From Ephydatia muelleri (Eukaryota; Porifera; Demospongiae; Spongillida; Spongillidae): 64,000 nucleotides of DNA. The notes under the pieces are model-generated. The model was given only the letters and a program-made list of their open reading frames with translations, made no database searches and had not been told where the DNA came from. Shown piece by piece: positions 1 through 20,032 of this stretch (the first letter of the stretch is position 1; each line of letters begins with the position of its first letter). The stretch is from positions 8,539,662-8,603,661 of the forward strand of contig JABACO010000003.1 in the NCBI GenBank assembly GCA_013339895.1, written 5' to 3'. A program made the position numbers and the translations under genes.

Positions 1-241
1 CCTCTACAGTCACCATGGTGATGGGTGTACCTCTACAGTCACCATGGTGATGCGTGTACCTCTGCAGTCACCATGGTGATGCGTGTACCCCTGCAGTCAC
101 CATGGTGATGTGTGTACCTCTACAGTCACCATGGTGATGTGTGTACCTCTACAGTCACCATGGTGATGCGTGTACCTCTACAGTCACCATGGTGATGGGT
201 GTACCTCTACAGTCACCATGGTGATGCATGTACCTCTGCAG
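1..241 (+). repeat. 29-bp minisatellite in CTR9 intron, copy 1
   Basis: About eight tandem units of 29 bp run up to the first visible CTR9 exon. Each unit contains TACCTCTACAG or TACCTCTGCAG, which looks like a 3' splice site, and the perfect palindrome CACCATGGTG. The last unit supplies the real acceptor of the exon that starts at 242. The array continues off the left edge of the window. Confidence 0.93.
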
Positions 242-9933
<9,692 letters not shown>

Positions 9934-10013
9934 GAAGTCCACCCGTGGCTGCTCGCATCTCATTATATCAGTATGACCTTCTAAGTGTGTTCTGGTTTCG
10001 TATGTTCTTTTGC

Positions 10014-10019
10014 AATAAA
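10014..10019 (+). terminator. CTR9 polyadenylation signal AATAAA
   Basis: AATAAA lies about 80 bp after the CTR9 stop codon (9931-9933) and is followed by a GT-rich stretch. This fits a short 3' UTR. The same signal in the second copy is at 30463-30468. Confidence 0.8.
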
Positions 10020-10540
10020 TCTGTCACGCTGTGGTGTCAAATTCAGGGTTGTGCGTACAGTGTATAGTCTGTACATGTAGGCATGCTGTGATGGCGAGCA
10101 AACCTTAGATGCACTGTACGTAGTGATGGAGTGTTTGGTTAAGATAACTTTTACACAGCTTATCAGTTAGCTCAATCGAGAAAGTTGCGGATTGGGCGGG
10201 TAACTACATGGATTGGCGGGTAACTACTTGTAGTTGACACAGGGAAAAAAATGATTTTACGATGGTAGAAATGTAATGTATTTTTGTTGTAATGCAGTGT
10301 ATATCGTGTGGTAAAACATTGTATATGCGTTATTTGAAATACAACAAAATTGTGCTTTTACTACGGTTGTATTTTTCACAATGGTTGTAAATTTTACTAT
10401 GAATTACAACGTATTTACAGTAAGAATACATCAAATTTCAACGTTACACGCGGCATGAATGGCAATAGAATACAATCATTGCATTCACGTTTTACAACGT
10501 TTGTACAACGTTTAACAACGTTGTACTACGCCTCGTGCCA

Positions 10541-10612
10541 GGCCTTTCCTGTCGTCTCGTACCCAGACCCGCAGTGCCAGGCCTTTCCTGTCGTCTCGTA
10601 CCCAGACCCGCA
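10541..10612 (+). repeat. 37-bp direct duplication (GTCTCGTACCCAGACCCGCA core)
   Basis: Two adjacent copies of a segment containing CAGGCCTTTCCTGTCGTCTC and TACCCAGACCCGCA lie inside the left part of the CACTA-like element. The second copy of the locus has the same duplication at about 30990-31062. Confidence 0.85.
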
Positions 10613-10783
10613 TGCAAATATTGTGCACAAAAAAATTTGTTTCCCAAAACGTTCAATTACGAACCATATAGCAGCAATACACGCACTACAGTATAGTGTC
10701 TTCTTTTGATAGCCCAGCAGCTCTGTTAAGGGTAACCCTTTTTTCTTCCACTAGCCGGTTTCCAACATGTGCCATCATTTCTC

Positions 10784-11329
10784 TCAACGTACAGTTCTTC
10801 TTTGGCCTTGGAAGCCAGCATCATCAATTGCTGATACCACTGAATTAAGGCTTGGTTTTGTAGCATGACTCCTACTCCACCACTTTTTGGTAACCAGAAC
10901 AGCATCAGCTTCATCCACGACATTTGCGATCTATTAGAATTGAAAGTAAAACTGGATATTTTGTAACCTGAACATACCATTTGTTGGCTATGTAGAAATT
11001 CTTTGTTGAGCCTGATCGACCTAGCTCTCTGTAGCTCATAGTCAGACCTTTCATCACCACAATCTGCACCACTCAATTCCAAACCCTAATGAGTAATTGA
11101 GGTGATTGAACTGCATCATATGAATTTGCTCACAAGACACTGTTTAGCTGTTGACTAAATGTTGTGTATTAATTGGAATGATAATTTCTTACATGCATGC
11201 AAAGTGCATACCTCCGATCCTGACAGAGCAGTGCGCCTATTTGTACCTGCTCTCAATGGTAGCTCCATTTGCGATCTGGATGGTGTAGATACCTGCTTTG
11301 TTGTTGCTGGCTGACTTGAATGTGATGTA
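10784..11329 (-). CDS. Hypothetical spliced protein inside the CACTA-like element, 3 exons, 5' end unknown
   Basis: Three minus-strand exons join in phase: 11329-11212, 11085-10978 and 10930-10784 (TGA). Acceptors are TTGCAG, CATTAG and CTAATAG; donors are GTATGC and GTATGT. The visible product is about 124 residues. The middle exon has SDYELQRARSIRLNKEFL, resembling the Y-E-x-x-R-x-x-x-I-x-x-N-x-x-x-L motif seen in invertebrate hypothetical and nuclear proteins (WDR76-like N termini, from memory). The first exon is Ser/Thr-rich and basic, so a nuclear or DNA-binding role is possible. I cannot name a family. The upstream exon and start codon were not found. It could be element-encoded or a captured host fragment. 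Confidence 0.45.
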
Positions 11330-12144
11330 CTGCAAGGCAAATCAGTCACAGAGGTAGAGGTATACTGCACGCGTGCATGTGTTTTTGCAACACAGAGATT
11401 TTCTAGCACACGCACAACAGTTGTGAACCTGCAATTAAAAAATAAATAAACCTTTTGGCAGCTTCTGGAGTGACGTGACTGCTTGGTGGGGATGGAACCT
11501 ATGATAAAGAAAGCAACAGCAATGAAACGCAAGCAGCACCATATAGCTATTTGCAAACCGTTTCGAAATCCTCAGTAGTTGGTAACTCGTGACTGCCCTG
11601 TGGCACAGTAAAAAAAACGTTTTGTGTGTGTGTGTGCGTGTGTGGCATGGTTCATTCATTAGATATCCGTTACATTGATTACATCAGTACCGATTTTAGA
11701 GGACGCTTCAAGTTGTTGACTTCATTTGCGGCTCTGCAGAAACTTGCTGGTTTGCCTTCACTAGCACTATATACACTCTTCCTTCCGACTGCCAACCGTC
11801 GTATGGCCTCATCAATTGGCCGTTCTCCACGCGCACACCACGATACCGCGAATTGTACCGCAAACCAGAGGTGGGCACTCCGATTAACGAGTCGAGAGAG
11901 GAGTAAAGCGCCCTTCAGAGTTATCTTCTAACTCTAGTTGTTCTACACCCTCAACTGTAACAACTATATAGTCTGCTCCGGCCATCTCCATCTGCTACAT
12001 ACAATGAATGACCTTACCAGCGGTTGACGGCTAAATTATTCATTCAAAACCGCGCGCATTCATCACGTGCGAAGAAATAAGATAAGCACTTACACAAACA
12101 AATTTGCCTGTCCGACTATATCACGTTATGCACCACATAGATAA

Positions 12145-12486
12145 ATGTGCGCAGCATTAATTCAATCCAAACGAACGAAGCAGGTTCCATGTCCTTGCCC
12201 CCTTTGTAACGGCCAACAGCGTGACAAAAGAACAGCTGTAAGTCATGCTCTCCGATACAAGTGCAGTCCATCAGTTCTAGAGGAAAGTGATAGGCGTCTT
12301 GCGGAGGTTGAAGGTCCTGTTGAGGGAGGTATGACAACAGTCAATGACAGCCATCCTGTGGAGGAAGAAGGTATGATAATCGATAATGGCCATCCTGATG
12401 AATACGAAACACAGCACACTAGTTTTGAAGACTCCCTTACCCCATATGCAAACAAAACACTCAAACCAGATGATGAACATGCATAA
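12145..12486 (+). CDS. Transposon-type ORF with CPCPLCNG zinc-binding cluster, copy 1
   Basis: The ORF encodes 113 residues: MCAALIQSKRTKQ, then a C-x-C-x-x-C cluster in CPCPLCNG followed by a basic stretch ending in His. The C-terminal half is acidic (repeats of VEEEGMIIDNGHPDE type). Cys clusters like this precede the transposase in animal and fungal transposons of the tnp2 (CACTA) type as I remember them, and the position inside a CACTA-like element fits. It ends TAATG, overlapping the next ORF by one base. It may be an exon rather than a full protein. The catalytic domain is missing. Confidence 0.45.
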   Translation: MCAALIQSKRTKQVPCPCPLCNGQQRDKRTAVSHALRYKCSPSVLEESDRRLAEVEGPVEGGMTTVNDSHPVEEEGMIIDNGHPDEYETQHTSFEDSLTPYANKTLKPDDEHA

Positions 12487-12740
12487 TGTGGCACGTGCCT
12501 TCAAAAAGGTGGTATAAATCAACAGTTAATGGCATAGCTACTATGTACAGAGTAGGTGAGTATGTGGCAGTGCAAGATCACCAGTCTGAAGGTACTGAAT
12601 GGATAGTGCAGATTACAGCCCTTCTTGTGTATGGACCAGTTAACAATGCATATGCACACTTCTTCAATGGTAACTACTTTGCAACAAGAACACACTCCCT
12701 GCCCAGAAGGGCAACACTAGCCGACATGCAGCTGACTTGA
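12486..12740 (+). CDS. Transposon-type ORF, possible BAH-like fold, copy 1
   Basis: The ORF encodes 84 residues. The central part YRVGEYVAVQDHQSEGTEWI followed by VQITALL resembles the start of BAH-like domains (G-D/E-x-V-x-V, then W-x-x-Q-I). An acceptor-like CTATGTACAG precedes AGTAGGTGAG at about 12551, so the real exon may start there. The final residues, LPRRATLADMQLT, are repeated in degenerate form in every unit of the satellite that follows. The function is unknown and the domain is a weak match by eye. Confidence 0.35.
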   Translation: MWHVPSKRWYKSTVNGIATMYRVGEYVAVQDHQSEGTEWIVQITALLVYGPVNNAYAHFFNGNYFATRTHSLPRRATLADMQLT

Positions 12741-14992
12741 TATTCTAATTAATCACCACTTACACATACAGAACGCTACACAGGCACAAGAGGAAAGACA
12801 CCCAAAGTGTCACAACAAGATCACACTCCCTGCCCATCACAGAGACAGCTCTGTCAGAAGGGCAACACTAGCCGACATACGGTTGGCTTGATATTCTAAT
12901 TAATCACCACATACACATACAGAACGCTACACAGGCACAAGAGGAAAGACACCCAAAGTGTCACAACAAGATCACACTCCCTGCCCATCACAGAGACAGC
13001 TCTGTCAGAAGGGCAACACTAGCCGACATACGGTTGGCTTGATATTCTAATTAATCACCACATACGCATACAGAATGCTACACAGGCACAAGAGGAAAGA
13101 CACCCAAAGTGTCACAACAAGATCACACTCCCTGCCCATCACAGAGACAGCTCTGTCAGAAGGGCAACACTAGCCGACATACGGTTGGCTTGATATTCTA
13201 ATTAATCACCACATACACATACAGAACGCTACACAGGCACAAGAGGAAAGACACCCAAAGTGTCACAACAAGATCACACTCCCTGCCCATCACAGAGACA
13301 GCTCTGTCAGAAGGGCAACACTAGCCGACATACGGTTGGCTTGATATTCTAATTAATCACCACATACACATACAGAACGCTACACAGGCACAAGAGGAAA
13401 GACACCAAAGTGTCACAACAAGATCACACTCCCTGCCCATCACAGAGACAGCTCTGTCAGAAGGGCAACACTAGCCGACATACAGTTGGCTTGATATTCT
13501 AATTAATCACCACATACACATACAGAACGCTACACAGGCACAAGAGGAAAGACACCCAAAGTGTCACAACAAGATCACACTCCCTGCCCATCAAAGAGAC
13601 AGCTCTGTCAGAAGGGCAACACTAGCCGACATACAGTTGGCTTGATATTCTAATTAATCACCACATACACATACAGAACGCTACACAGACACAAGAGGAA
13701 TAACACCCAAAGTGTCACAACAAGATCACACTCCCTGCCCATCACAGAGACAGCTCTGTCAGAAGGGCAACACTAGCCGACATACGGTTGGCTTGATATT
13801 CTAATTAATCACCACATACACATACAGAACGCTACACAGGCACAAGAGGAAAGACACCCAAAGTGTCACAACAAGATCACACTCCCTGCCCATCACAGAG
13901 ACAGCTCTGTCAGAAGGGCAACACTAGCCGACATACGGTTGGCTTGATATTCTAATTAATCACCACATACGCATACAGAATGCTACACAGGCACAAGAGG
14001 AAAGACACCCAAAGTGTCACAACAAGATCACACTCCCTGCCCATCACAGAGACAGCTCTGTCAGAAGGGCAACACTAGCCGACATACAGTTGGCTTGATA
14101 TTCTAATTAATCACCACATACACATACAGAACGCTACACAGACACAAGAGGAATAACACCCAAAGTGTCACAACAAGATCACACTCCCTGCCCATCACAG
14201 AGACAGCTCTGTCAGAAGGGCAACACTAGCCGACATACGGTTGGCTTGATATTCTAATTAATCACCACATACACATACAGAACGCTACACAGGCACAAGA
14301 GGAAAGACACCCAAAGTGTCACAACAAGATCACACTTCCTGCCCATCACAGAGACAGCTCTGTCAGAAGGGCAACACTAGCCGACATACGGTTGGCTTGA
14401 TATTCTAATTAATCACCACATACACATACAGAACGCTACACAGGCACAAGAGGAAAGACACCCAAAGTGTCACAACAAGATCACACTCCCTGCCCATCAC
14501 AGAGACAGCTCTGTCAGAAGGGCAACACTAGCCGACATACGGTTGGCTTGATATTCTAATTAATCACCACATACGCATACAGAATGCTACACAGGCACAA
14601 GAGGAAAGACACCCAAAGTGTCACAACAAGATCACACTCCCTGCCCATCACAGAGACAGCTCTGTCAGAAGGGCAACACTAGCCGACATACGGTTGGCTT
14701 GATATTCTAATTAATCACCACATACACATACAGAACGCTACACAGGCACAAGAGGAAAGACACCCAAAGTGTCACAACAAGATCACACTCCCTGCCCATC
14801 ACAGAGACAGCTCTGTCAGAAGGGCAACACTAGCCGACATACGGTTGGCTTGATATTCTAATTAATCACCACATACACATACAGAACGCTACACAGGCAC
14901 AAGAGGAAAGACACCCAAAGTGTCACAACAAGATCACACTCCCTCCCCATCACAGAGACAGCTCTGTCAGAAGGGCAACACTAGCTGACATA
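12731..14992 (+). repeat. 151-bp satellite array, 15 units (copy 1)
   Basis: Fifteen near-identical 151-bp units lie inside the CACTA-like element. Units share GGTTGGCTTGATATTCTAAT, a run of CACATACACATACAGAACGC, and the hairpin ACAGAGACAGCTCTGT. Variant units (GCATACAGAATG; GACACAAGAGGAATAAC) recur in a higher-order pattern. The part CTCCCTGCCC...AGAAGGGCAACACTAGCCGA derives from the 3' end of the preceding ORF. The second copy of the locus has exactly one unit fewer. Confidence 0.95.
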
Positions 14993-15729
14993 CAATACAC
15001 ACCCATACCAGGGAATGTTCTGATTACATTACTGTACATGTAAACACATAGAAGAGTGAACAGTTGACTCACCCTATGTCGGACCACCGTCACATACACA
15101 GGTGTATTGGCATTGATTCAGATTAGTAGAAGGCCAGCACTGTTGCGCACTTACTGAGGGCATGAAGGGAAGCAAGACAAGAATGTATTAGAATGCACAC
15201 TTGTAGGCCAACACATGCCGTCACGCACCTATATATGTAAATAGCGAAAGCGTTGCGCACTAAACAAGATGAAAGTGGTCTAGAATAGAAACGCACATGC
15301 ACACACAATCGCACTTATCTAACGCCGCCCAGCATACTGAGTACACGCACGCACTTCTTCAAACACCGCTCCTCCCAAACCCCATTTACGATTGATGCGA
15401 GAATGAAAGATTAACGCACAAGCTGAGTAGCATGTTGTTCAAAAGACAAGAGATACTCAACTTTCTGTCCTCCTGACACAAAGACCAACCATCACGTGTT
15501 ACGTCGCAAAAAGCAGATTTCTTTAAGTAAGGAGTCACGTGATCAATAATTTGTAACCATTGTAAACCCTTGTATTTGTAATTACGCAATGTTTCACTAC
15601 GTTAGTTTGCCCAATTGCAATAGCTTACAACGTTTTGTCATGGTACATCACTCGAATGTTGTAATTTGTTGTAATTTTTACAACAACGTGTAGCAGCAAC
15701 GATGTATTTCAAAAAACCATGGTTGTTCT
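14993..15729. other. Right-internal part of the CACTA-like element, no gene seen
   Basis: About 740 bp between the satellite and the nested transposon contain no convincing ORF. 15550-15710 is rich in GTTGTAA/TTACAAC motifs, matching the left subterminal region of the element. Confidence 0.6.
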
Positions 15730-16219
15730 CAGCGGCGGATCCAGGATTTCTGGAAGGGGGGGTCTAATAATTATATTCACAAGCGGGGGTGGGTACGGGA
15801 GGGGGCGTGCCCCCTCCCGTAACAGCTAGGGGGTCTGGGGGAGCGCTAAGCTCCCCCAGTGCCCCAGCCGCTTTTTCACTTTTGCGTTCATTTAGCATGA
15901 TAATAAGCATACTTTTAAAGTGTACTCAATATTGATAGCTAGCAAGGGGGAATTGATTAATATACGCGCGTAGAAGCCTGCGTGAGTCAACGTGGTCTTA
16001 TAAGGATAGCGAATAGAAAACTCTACGCAAAGCCATTGTGACTGTATTCTGGTCTAAACGACACACACGTTTACCGTTAATAGTATTATATACCTACTTG
16101 ATTTAGCTCTACCAGGTAAACTATCTTCTTTGATCGCTAATTACTTCTTGATCGCACCATTCCATCGCGCAGCAGTATACTAATTAAACACGCTTGGAGG
16201 GCCTTGGCTTAGACCCCCC

Positions 16220-16250
<31 letters not shown>

Positions 16251-16417
16251 ACACTTTGGGTCGAATGCTAATCAGTTCACTCGCGTTCACTAAACGCTTC
16301 GTTTTTCAACTCGTCAATCATGTAATTAAGTATTCATTAGTTAATTTATTCATAGCTGGTCGGGCCGAGGGGGGGGTCTTTAGACCCCTTAGACCCCCCC
16401 CCCTGGATCCGCCACTG
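15730..16417. mobile_element. Nested non-autonomous DNA transposon, CAGYGGCGGATCCAGG ends, copy 1
   Basis: A 688-bp element starts CAGCGGCGGATCCAGG and ends CCTGGATCCGCCACTG. Subterminal GGGGGGTCT and AGACCCCCC runs are also inverted. GTTCT borders both sides (15725-15729 and 16418-16422), a possible 5-bp target duplication. Ends of this type (CAGTGGCGGATCCAG) are familiar to me from non-autonomous DNA transposons in many animals. There is no coding sequence. It sits inside the right end of the CACTA-like element, so it inserted later. Confidence 0.85.
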
Positions 16418-16688
16418 GTTCTATGTTGTAGAGAATGGTAAAACATGGTAAAATAACCATTGTATTTTCAACTTTTTCCCTGTGTGATATGGTTCCGATT
16501 CTTCAGAAATATTAATATCTCCCCCAACAAATGAGCCAGGGCAATAAATCTTTGAATGCATGGACCTTTGTTTCATATCGCTGGAATTACCGTAATTACT
16601 ATACAACTGGTTCTTTACTATATAATTATTGCGTGCAGTAAAAAAATTTTTTTACTGCGCACATAGCGTTGCGGGCGTAGGCGATGAG

Positions 16689-17636
16689 ATGGGTGGAGAC
16701 GTCGATGCAACGGCACAGAGAGCGCCACTCTTGATACTCGGATCACTCGGGATCGTTTCGACGCTCATCTGCGCGTCAGCGGTGGTACTGGTCTTCGCTT
16801 ACGGTCTGTACAAAAAACTGGTCTACCGATTGGCCCTGTACCAGGTCCTCGGTTCTCTGATGCACTCTGTGCTGTTGACGCTCCAGTTGGCCTTCCTCAA
16901 GTACGGAAATGGTCCGCTATGTTTGGCTGTGGCCTACCTCTACAACAGTTCGCATTGGATCAAACTCCTGGCTCTCACTTGGGTGACGTTTCACCTGTTT
17001 TTATACGCCGTCTGCTACAAGAACTGCAAGAAGCTCGAAATCCCGCTCGGCGTCGCATTGGTGATCATTCCTTTCGCTATATCCGCCGTGTCCTTCGGTA
17101 CCAGGTCGTACGGACAGACTCCTCCGCTGTGGTGCTGGATATTTCAGTATAACAGTACCGATTCCGCGGGACTCGTCAACCGCCTCGGCATGCAACTCAT
17201 TTTGTGGCTTATCCCCGCTACAGCGCTCCTTGTCGTCGCAACCGTAGTGGTCGTTCTCACCGTTTCCGTTCTTTTCACGAGGATATACCGAGAACTACGG
17301 AGCGATAACATAGTGGCCATGGGGCCCCGCAAGCGAGCGTTGAAGCAGATGTGCCCGCTCATGGCCTACCCGGTCGCATTCGTCGTGCTCCTCCTATTCC
17401 CGCTGACCTTCGCCGTACTCGGTGACATCGATCCTAAAAGCAGCGCGCTCTCTACGCTGACTTATCTGACGGCCGTCAGCATTCCATTGTGGAGCATCTC
17501 GTCCGGAGTCACGCTTCTCGTCGTCATCCTGTGTTACCGGTACGCGGGCCGCACGGGGAAGCGGAAGGCCCGTCCCCGCCCTCAGAATGTGGCGTACGGT
17601 GCGATGAACCTAAACCCTCCCGCAGTTCAACCGTGA
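16689..17636 (+). CDS. Receptor A: intronless 7TM cAMP-receptor-like GPCR, copy 1
   Basis: The protein has 315 residues from the ATG chosen because it is shared with the second copy. An in-frame upstream Met at 16629 exists only here, owing to a one-base T-run difference. Seven hydrophobic segments lie at about 12-40, 47-70, 78-108, 118-138, 165-198, 222-246 and 258-283. Key motifs are KLVYRLALYQV in the first intracellular loop, KNCKKLE after TM3, and LWCWI (149-151) in the second extracellular loop. Cys78 and Cys149 are the expected disulfide pair. The tail is basic. These features fit the cAMP-receptor-like/GPR157-like branch; the ligand is unknown. Coding GC is markedly higher than in the flanks. 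It faces receptor B tail to tail. An ATTAAA at about 17797 may serve polyadenylation. Confidence 0.8.
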   Translation: MGGDVDATAQRAPLLILGSLGIVSTLICASAVVLVFAYGLYKKLVYRLALYQVLGSLMHSVLLTLQLAFLKYGNGPLCLAVAYLYNSSHWIKLLALTWVTFHLFLYAVCYKNCKKLEIPLGVALVIIPFAISAVSFGTRSYGQTPPLWCWIFQYNSTDSAGLVNRLGMQLILWLIPATALLVVATVVVVLTVSVLFTRIYRELRSDNIVAMGPRKRALKQMCPLMAYPVAFVVLLLFPLTFAVLGDIDPKSSALSTLTYLTAVSIPLWSISSGVTLLVVILCYRYAGRTGKRKARPRPQNVAYGAMNLNPPAVQP

Positions 17637-18504
17637 CTCAGGCTCTTGCACCATCGAGGTCCTGTCACATGCATGATGATGTGCATTATTTTACTTCACA
17701 AATTAATTGTGGCGATATGGGGGCCGTCACAACAGATACACGTATATATTTAATCGCACCTGTTGCTGTGATAACGAGAAGTTGTCAGACGCATTATATT
17801 AAAACAACACAATAATAGTGTACAAACCACAAGAATATACGTCTATACTGTAGGCTTGTTTGTTTGTTTTCTGTTGTTTTTTTTCTTTCATGTTTGCATA
17901 CGATTGTGCAGTGCCAGTTGCTATACGTACAAGTATAGTGCGACTGCACTGCGCCGTGTGGCGTAACCCTGAAAAACAAAACAAACAAGTCTTTCTTGAC
18001 AGACTTGGGTCACCACATTGTGAACATCGCTGATGGTGACAAAAGCTCTCTTGCATACCTTATATGCAAAAGTTTTCTCTATAGCCTTTCAGGGGGCTGC
18101 ATCAATTTTGGCCTCCACCCGCTCTTCTTTGAATGATGTTTAATGGTTGTTATGAATATGTATACATTATATTAGTTTTTATGTAAAAAAAAAAAAAAAA
18201 AAAAAAAACACTTTATCATACCATTGCTTGCATGGCTCGTACCTCATGAAGTGCTTATAATTATTAGTTTGAAAGATACACTGGAAGGTCATTTAATTTG
18301 AGCCTTACTGTATATATAGAGATGTAGAACAAATGATGCAAGTTGCAGAGCGTGCCATTAAGCGGCATTTATAAAAAGAAATAGTTTAAACGACCAATCT
18401 ACATGTATACTGGCATCGCCACCCTCGGCTACATCTCTTCAACCCCGCTACATGCATGTACATGCATACTCATAGTTGAAGAAATTGATTTATATTGACA
18501 CATC
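17637..18504. other. Intergenic between receptors A and B, copy 1
   Basis: No gene is seen. The stretch holds a hairpin (AAGTCTTTCTTGACAGACTT) near 17988 and a run of about 24 A near 18186. Convergent 3' UTRs of the two receptors probably fill part of it. Confidence 0.6.
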
Positions 18505-18747
18505 TTAATATAGCGTTTTAAGCTCGTTACTCTTGTGTTTCACTTTCCATTGCTGCTTGCGCATGCGCAGAACGATAGCGGCGTGAACCAACAACGCCAT
18601 TCCAGCGGAGAAGCTCCAGAATGGATGGAAAAATGCCGCCGCGAGAAGAAAGTTCCGATTCCTGGAAACCCCTGCAGCTGAATAGGCTCTGTATACCAAA
18701 GGTGGCACTATTAGCACACAAAATACAAACGGGTAGGAAGCTAGAGG
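18505..18747 (-). CDS. Receptor B, 3' fragment cut by the assembly gap
   Basis: The last 81 codons of the minus-strand receptor B are present, covering part of TM6 and TM7 (VPPLVYRAYSAAGVS, then AAAFFHPFWSFSAG) and the basic tail. The sequence is identical to the complete copy at 38810-39784. The rest is missing because the N run starts at 18748. Confidence 0.9.
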   Translation of the reverse strand, partial: PLASYPFVFCVLIVPPLVYRAYSAAGVSRNRNFLLAAAFFHPFWSFSAGMALLVHAAIVLRMRKQQWKVKHKSNELKTLY

Positions 18748-19747
18748 NNNNNNNNNNNNNNNNNNNNNNNNNNNNNNNNNNNNNNNNNNNNNNNNNNNNN
18801 NNNNNNNNNNNNNNNNNNNNNNNNNNNNNNNNNNNNNNNNNNNNNNNNNNNNNNNNNNNNNNNNNNNNNNNNNNNNNNNNNNNNNNNNNNNNNNNNNNNN
18901 NNNNNNNNNNNNNNNNNNNNNNNNNNNNNNNNNNNNNNNNNNNNNNNNNNNNNNNNNNNNNNNNNNNNNNNNNNNNNNNNNNNNNNNNNNNNNNNNNNNN
19001 NNNNNNNNNNNNNNNNNNNNNNNNNNNNNNNNNNNNNNNNNNNNNNNNNNNNNNNNNNNNNNNNNNNNNNNNNNNNNNNNNNNNNNNNNNNNNNNNNNNN
19101 NNNNNNNNNNNNNNNNNNNNNNNNNNNNNNNNNNNNNNNNNNNNNNNNNNNNNNNNNNNNNNNNNNNNNNNNNNNNNNNNNNNNNNNNNNNNNNNNNNNN
19201 NNNNNNNNNNNNNNNNNNNNNNNNNNNNNNNNNNNNNNNNNNNNNNNNNNNNNNNNNNNNNNNNNNNNNNNNNNNNNNNNNNNNNNNNNNNNNNNNNNNN
19301 NNNNNNNNNNNNNNNNNNNNNNNNNNNNNNNNNNNNNNNNNNNNNNNNNNNNNNNNNNNNNNNNNNNNNNNNNNNNNNNNNNNNNNNNNNNNNNNNNNNN
19401 NNNNNNNNNNNNNNNNNNNNNNNNNNNNNNNNNNNNNNNNNNNNNNNNNNNNNNNNNNNNNNNNNNNNNNNNNNNNNNNNNNNNNNNNNNNNNNNNNNNN
19501 NNNNNNNNNNNNNNNNNNNNNNNNNNNNNNNNNNNNNNNNNNNNNNNNNNNNNNNNNNNNNNNNNNNNNNNNNNNNNNNNNNNNNNNNNNNNNNNNNNNN
19601 NNNNNNNNNNNNNNNNNNNNNNNNNNNNNNNNNNNNNNNNNNNNNNNNNNNNNNNNNNNNNNNNNNNNNNNNNNNNNNNNNNNNNNNNNNNNNNNNNNNN
19701 NNNNNNNNNNNNNNNNNNNNNNNNNNNNNNNNNNNNNNNNNNNNNNN
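18748..19747. other. Assembly gap, exactly 1000 N
   Basis: A run of exactly 1000 N is a conventional placeholder for a gap of unknown size. Sequence on its left ends inside receptor B. Sequence on its right starts inside the CTR9 minisatellite, which is the same place as window position 1. Confidence 0.98.
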
Positions 19748-20032
19748 ATAGTGATGGGTGTACCTCTACAGTCACCATGGTGATGCGTGTACCTCTGCAG
19801 TCACCATGGTGATGCATGTACCTCTACAGTCACCATGGTGATGGGTGTACCTCTACAGTCACCATGGTGATGGGTGTACCTCTACAGTCACCATGGTGAT
19901 GCGTGTACCTCTGCAGTCACCATGGTGATGCATGTACCTCTACAGTCACCATGGTGATGGGTGTACCTCTACAGTCACCATGGTGATGGGTGTATCTCTA
20001 CAGTCACCATGGTGATGCATGTACCTCTGCAG
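19748..20032 (+). repeat. 29-bp minisatellite in CTR9 intron, copy 2
   Basis: About ten units of the same 29-bp acceptor-containing repeat as at 1-241, in a different order of GGGTG/GCGTG/GCATG variants. The contig starts within this array. Confidence 0.93.

Larger units (their letters stand above)
10238..16484. mobile_element. CACTA/EnSpm-like DNA transposon, copy 1 (6.2 kb)
   Basis: The ends are inverted: CACAGGGAAAAA at the left and TTTTTCCCTGTG at the right. TGA flanks both sides (10235-10237 and 16485-16487) as a 3-bp target duplication. Both terminal regions (about 10260-10530 and 15550-15710) are dense in the short motif TTACAAC or its complement GTTGTAA, like the subterminal repeats of CACTA/EnSpm elements. 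Inside are a plus-strand ORF with a CPCPLCNG cluster, a plus-strand ORF that looks BAH-like, a spliced minus-strand gene, a 151-bp satellite array and a nested second transposon. CACTA-type elements start CAC and make 3-bp duplications, which fits. No catalytic transposase core was recognised, so the element is non-autonomous, decayed or atypical. Confidence 0.75.

Noticed and set aside
12731-14992. The 151-bp array as a CRISPR array
   Set aside because: Units are contiguous near-identical satellite copies without unique spacers, there are no cas genes, and the genome is animal.
16629-16688. N-terminal extension of receptor A from an upstream ATG
   Set aside because: It is open only in copy 1 because of a one-base T-run difference; the second copy closes it.
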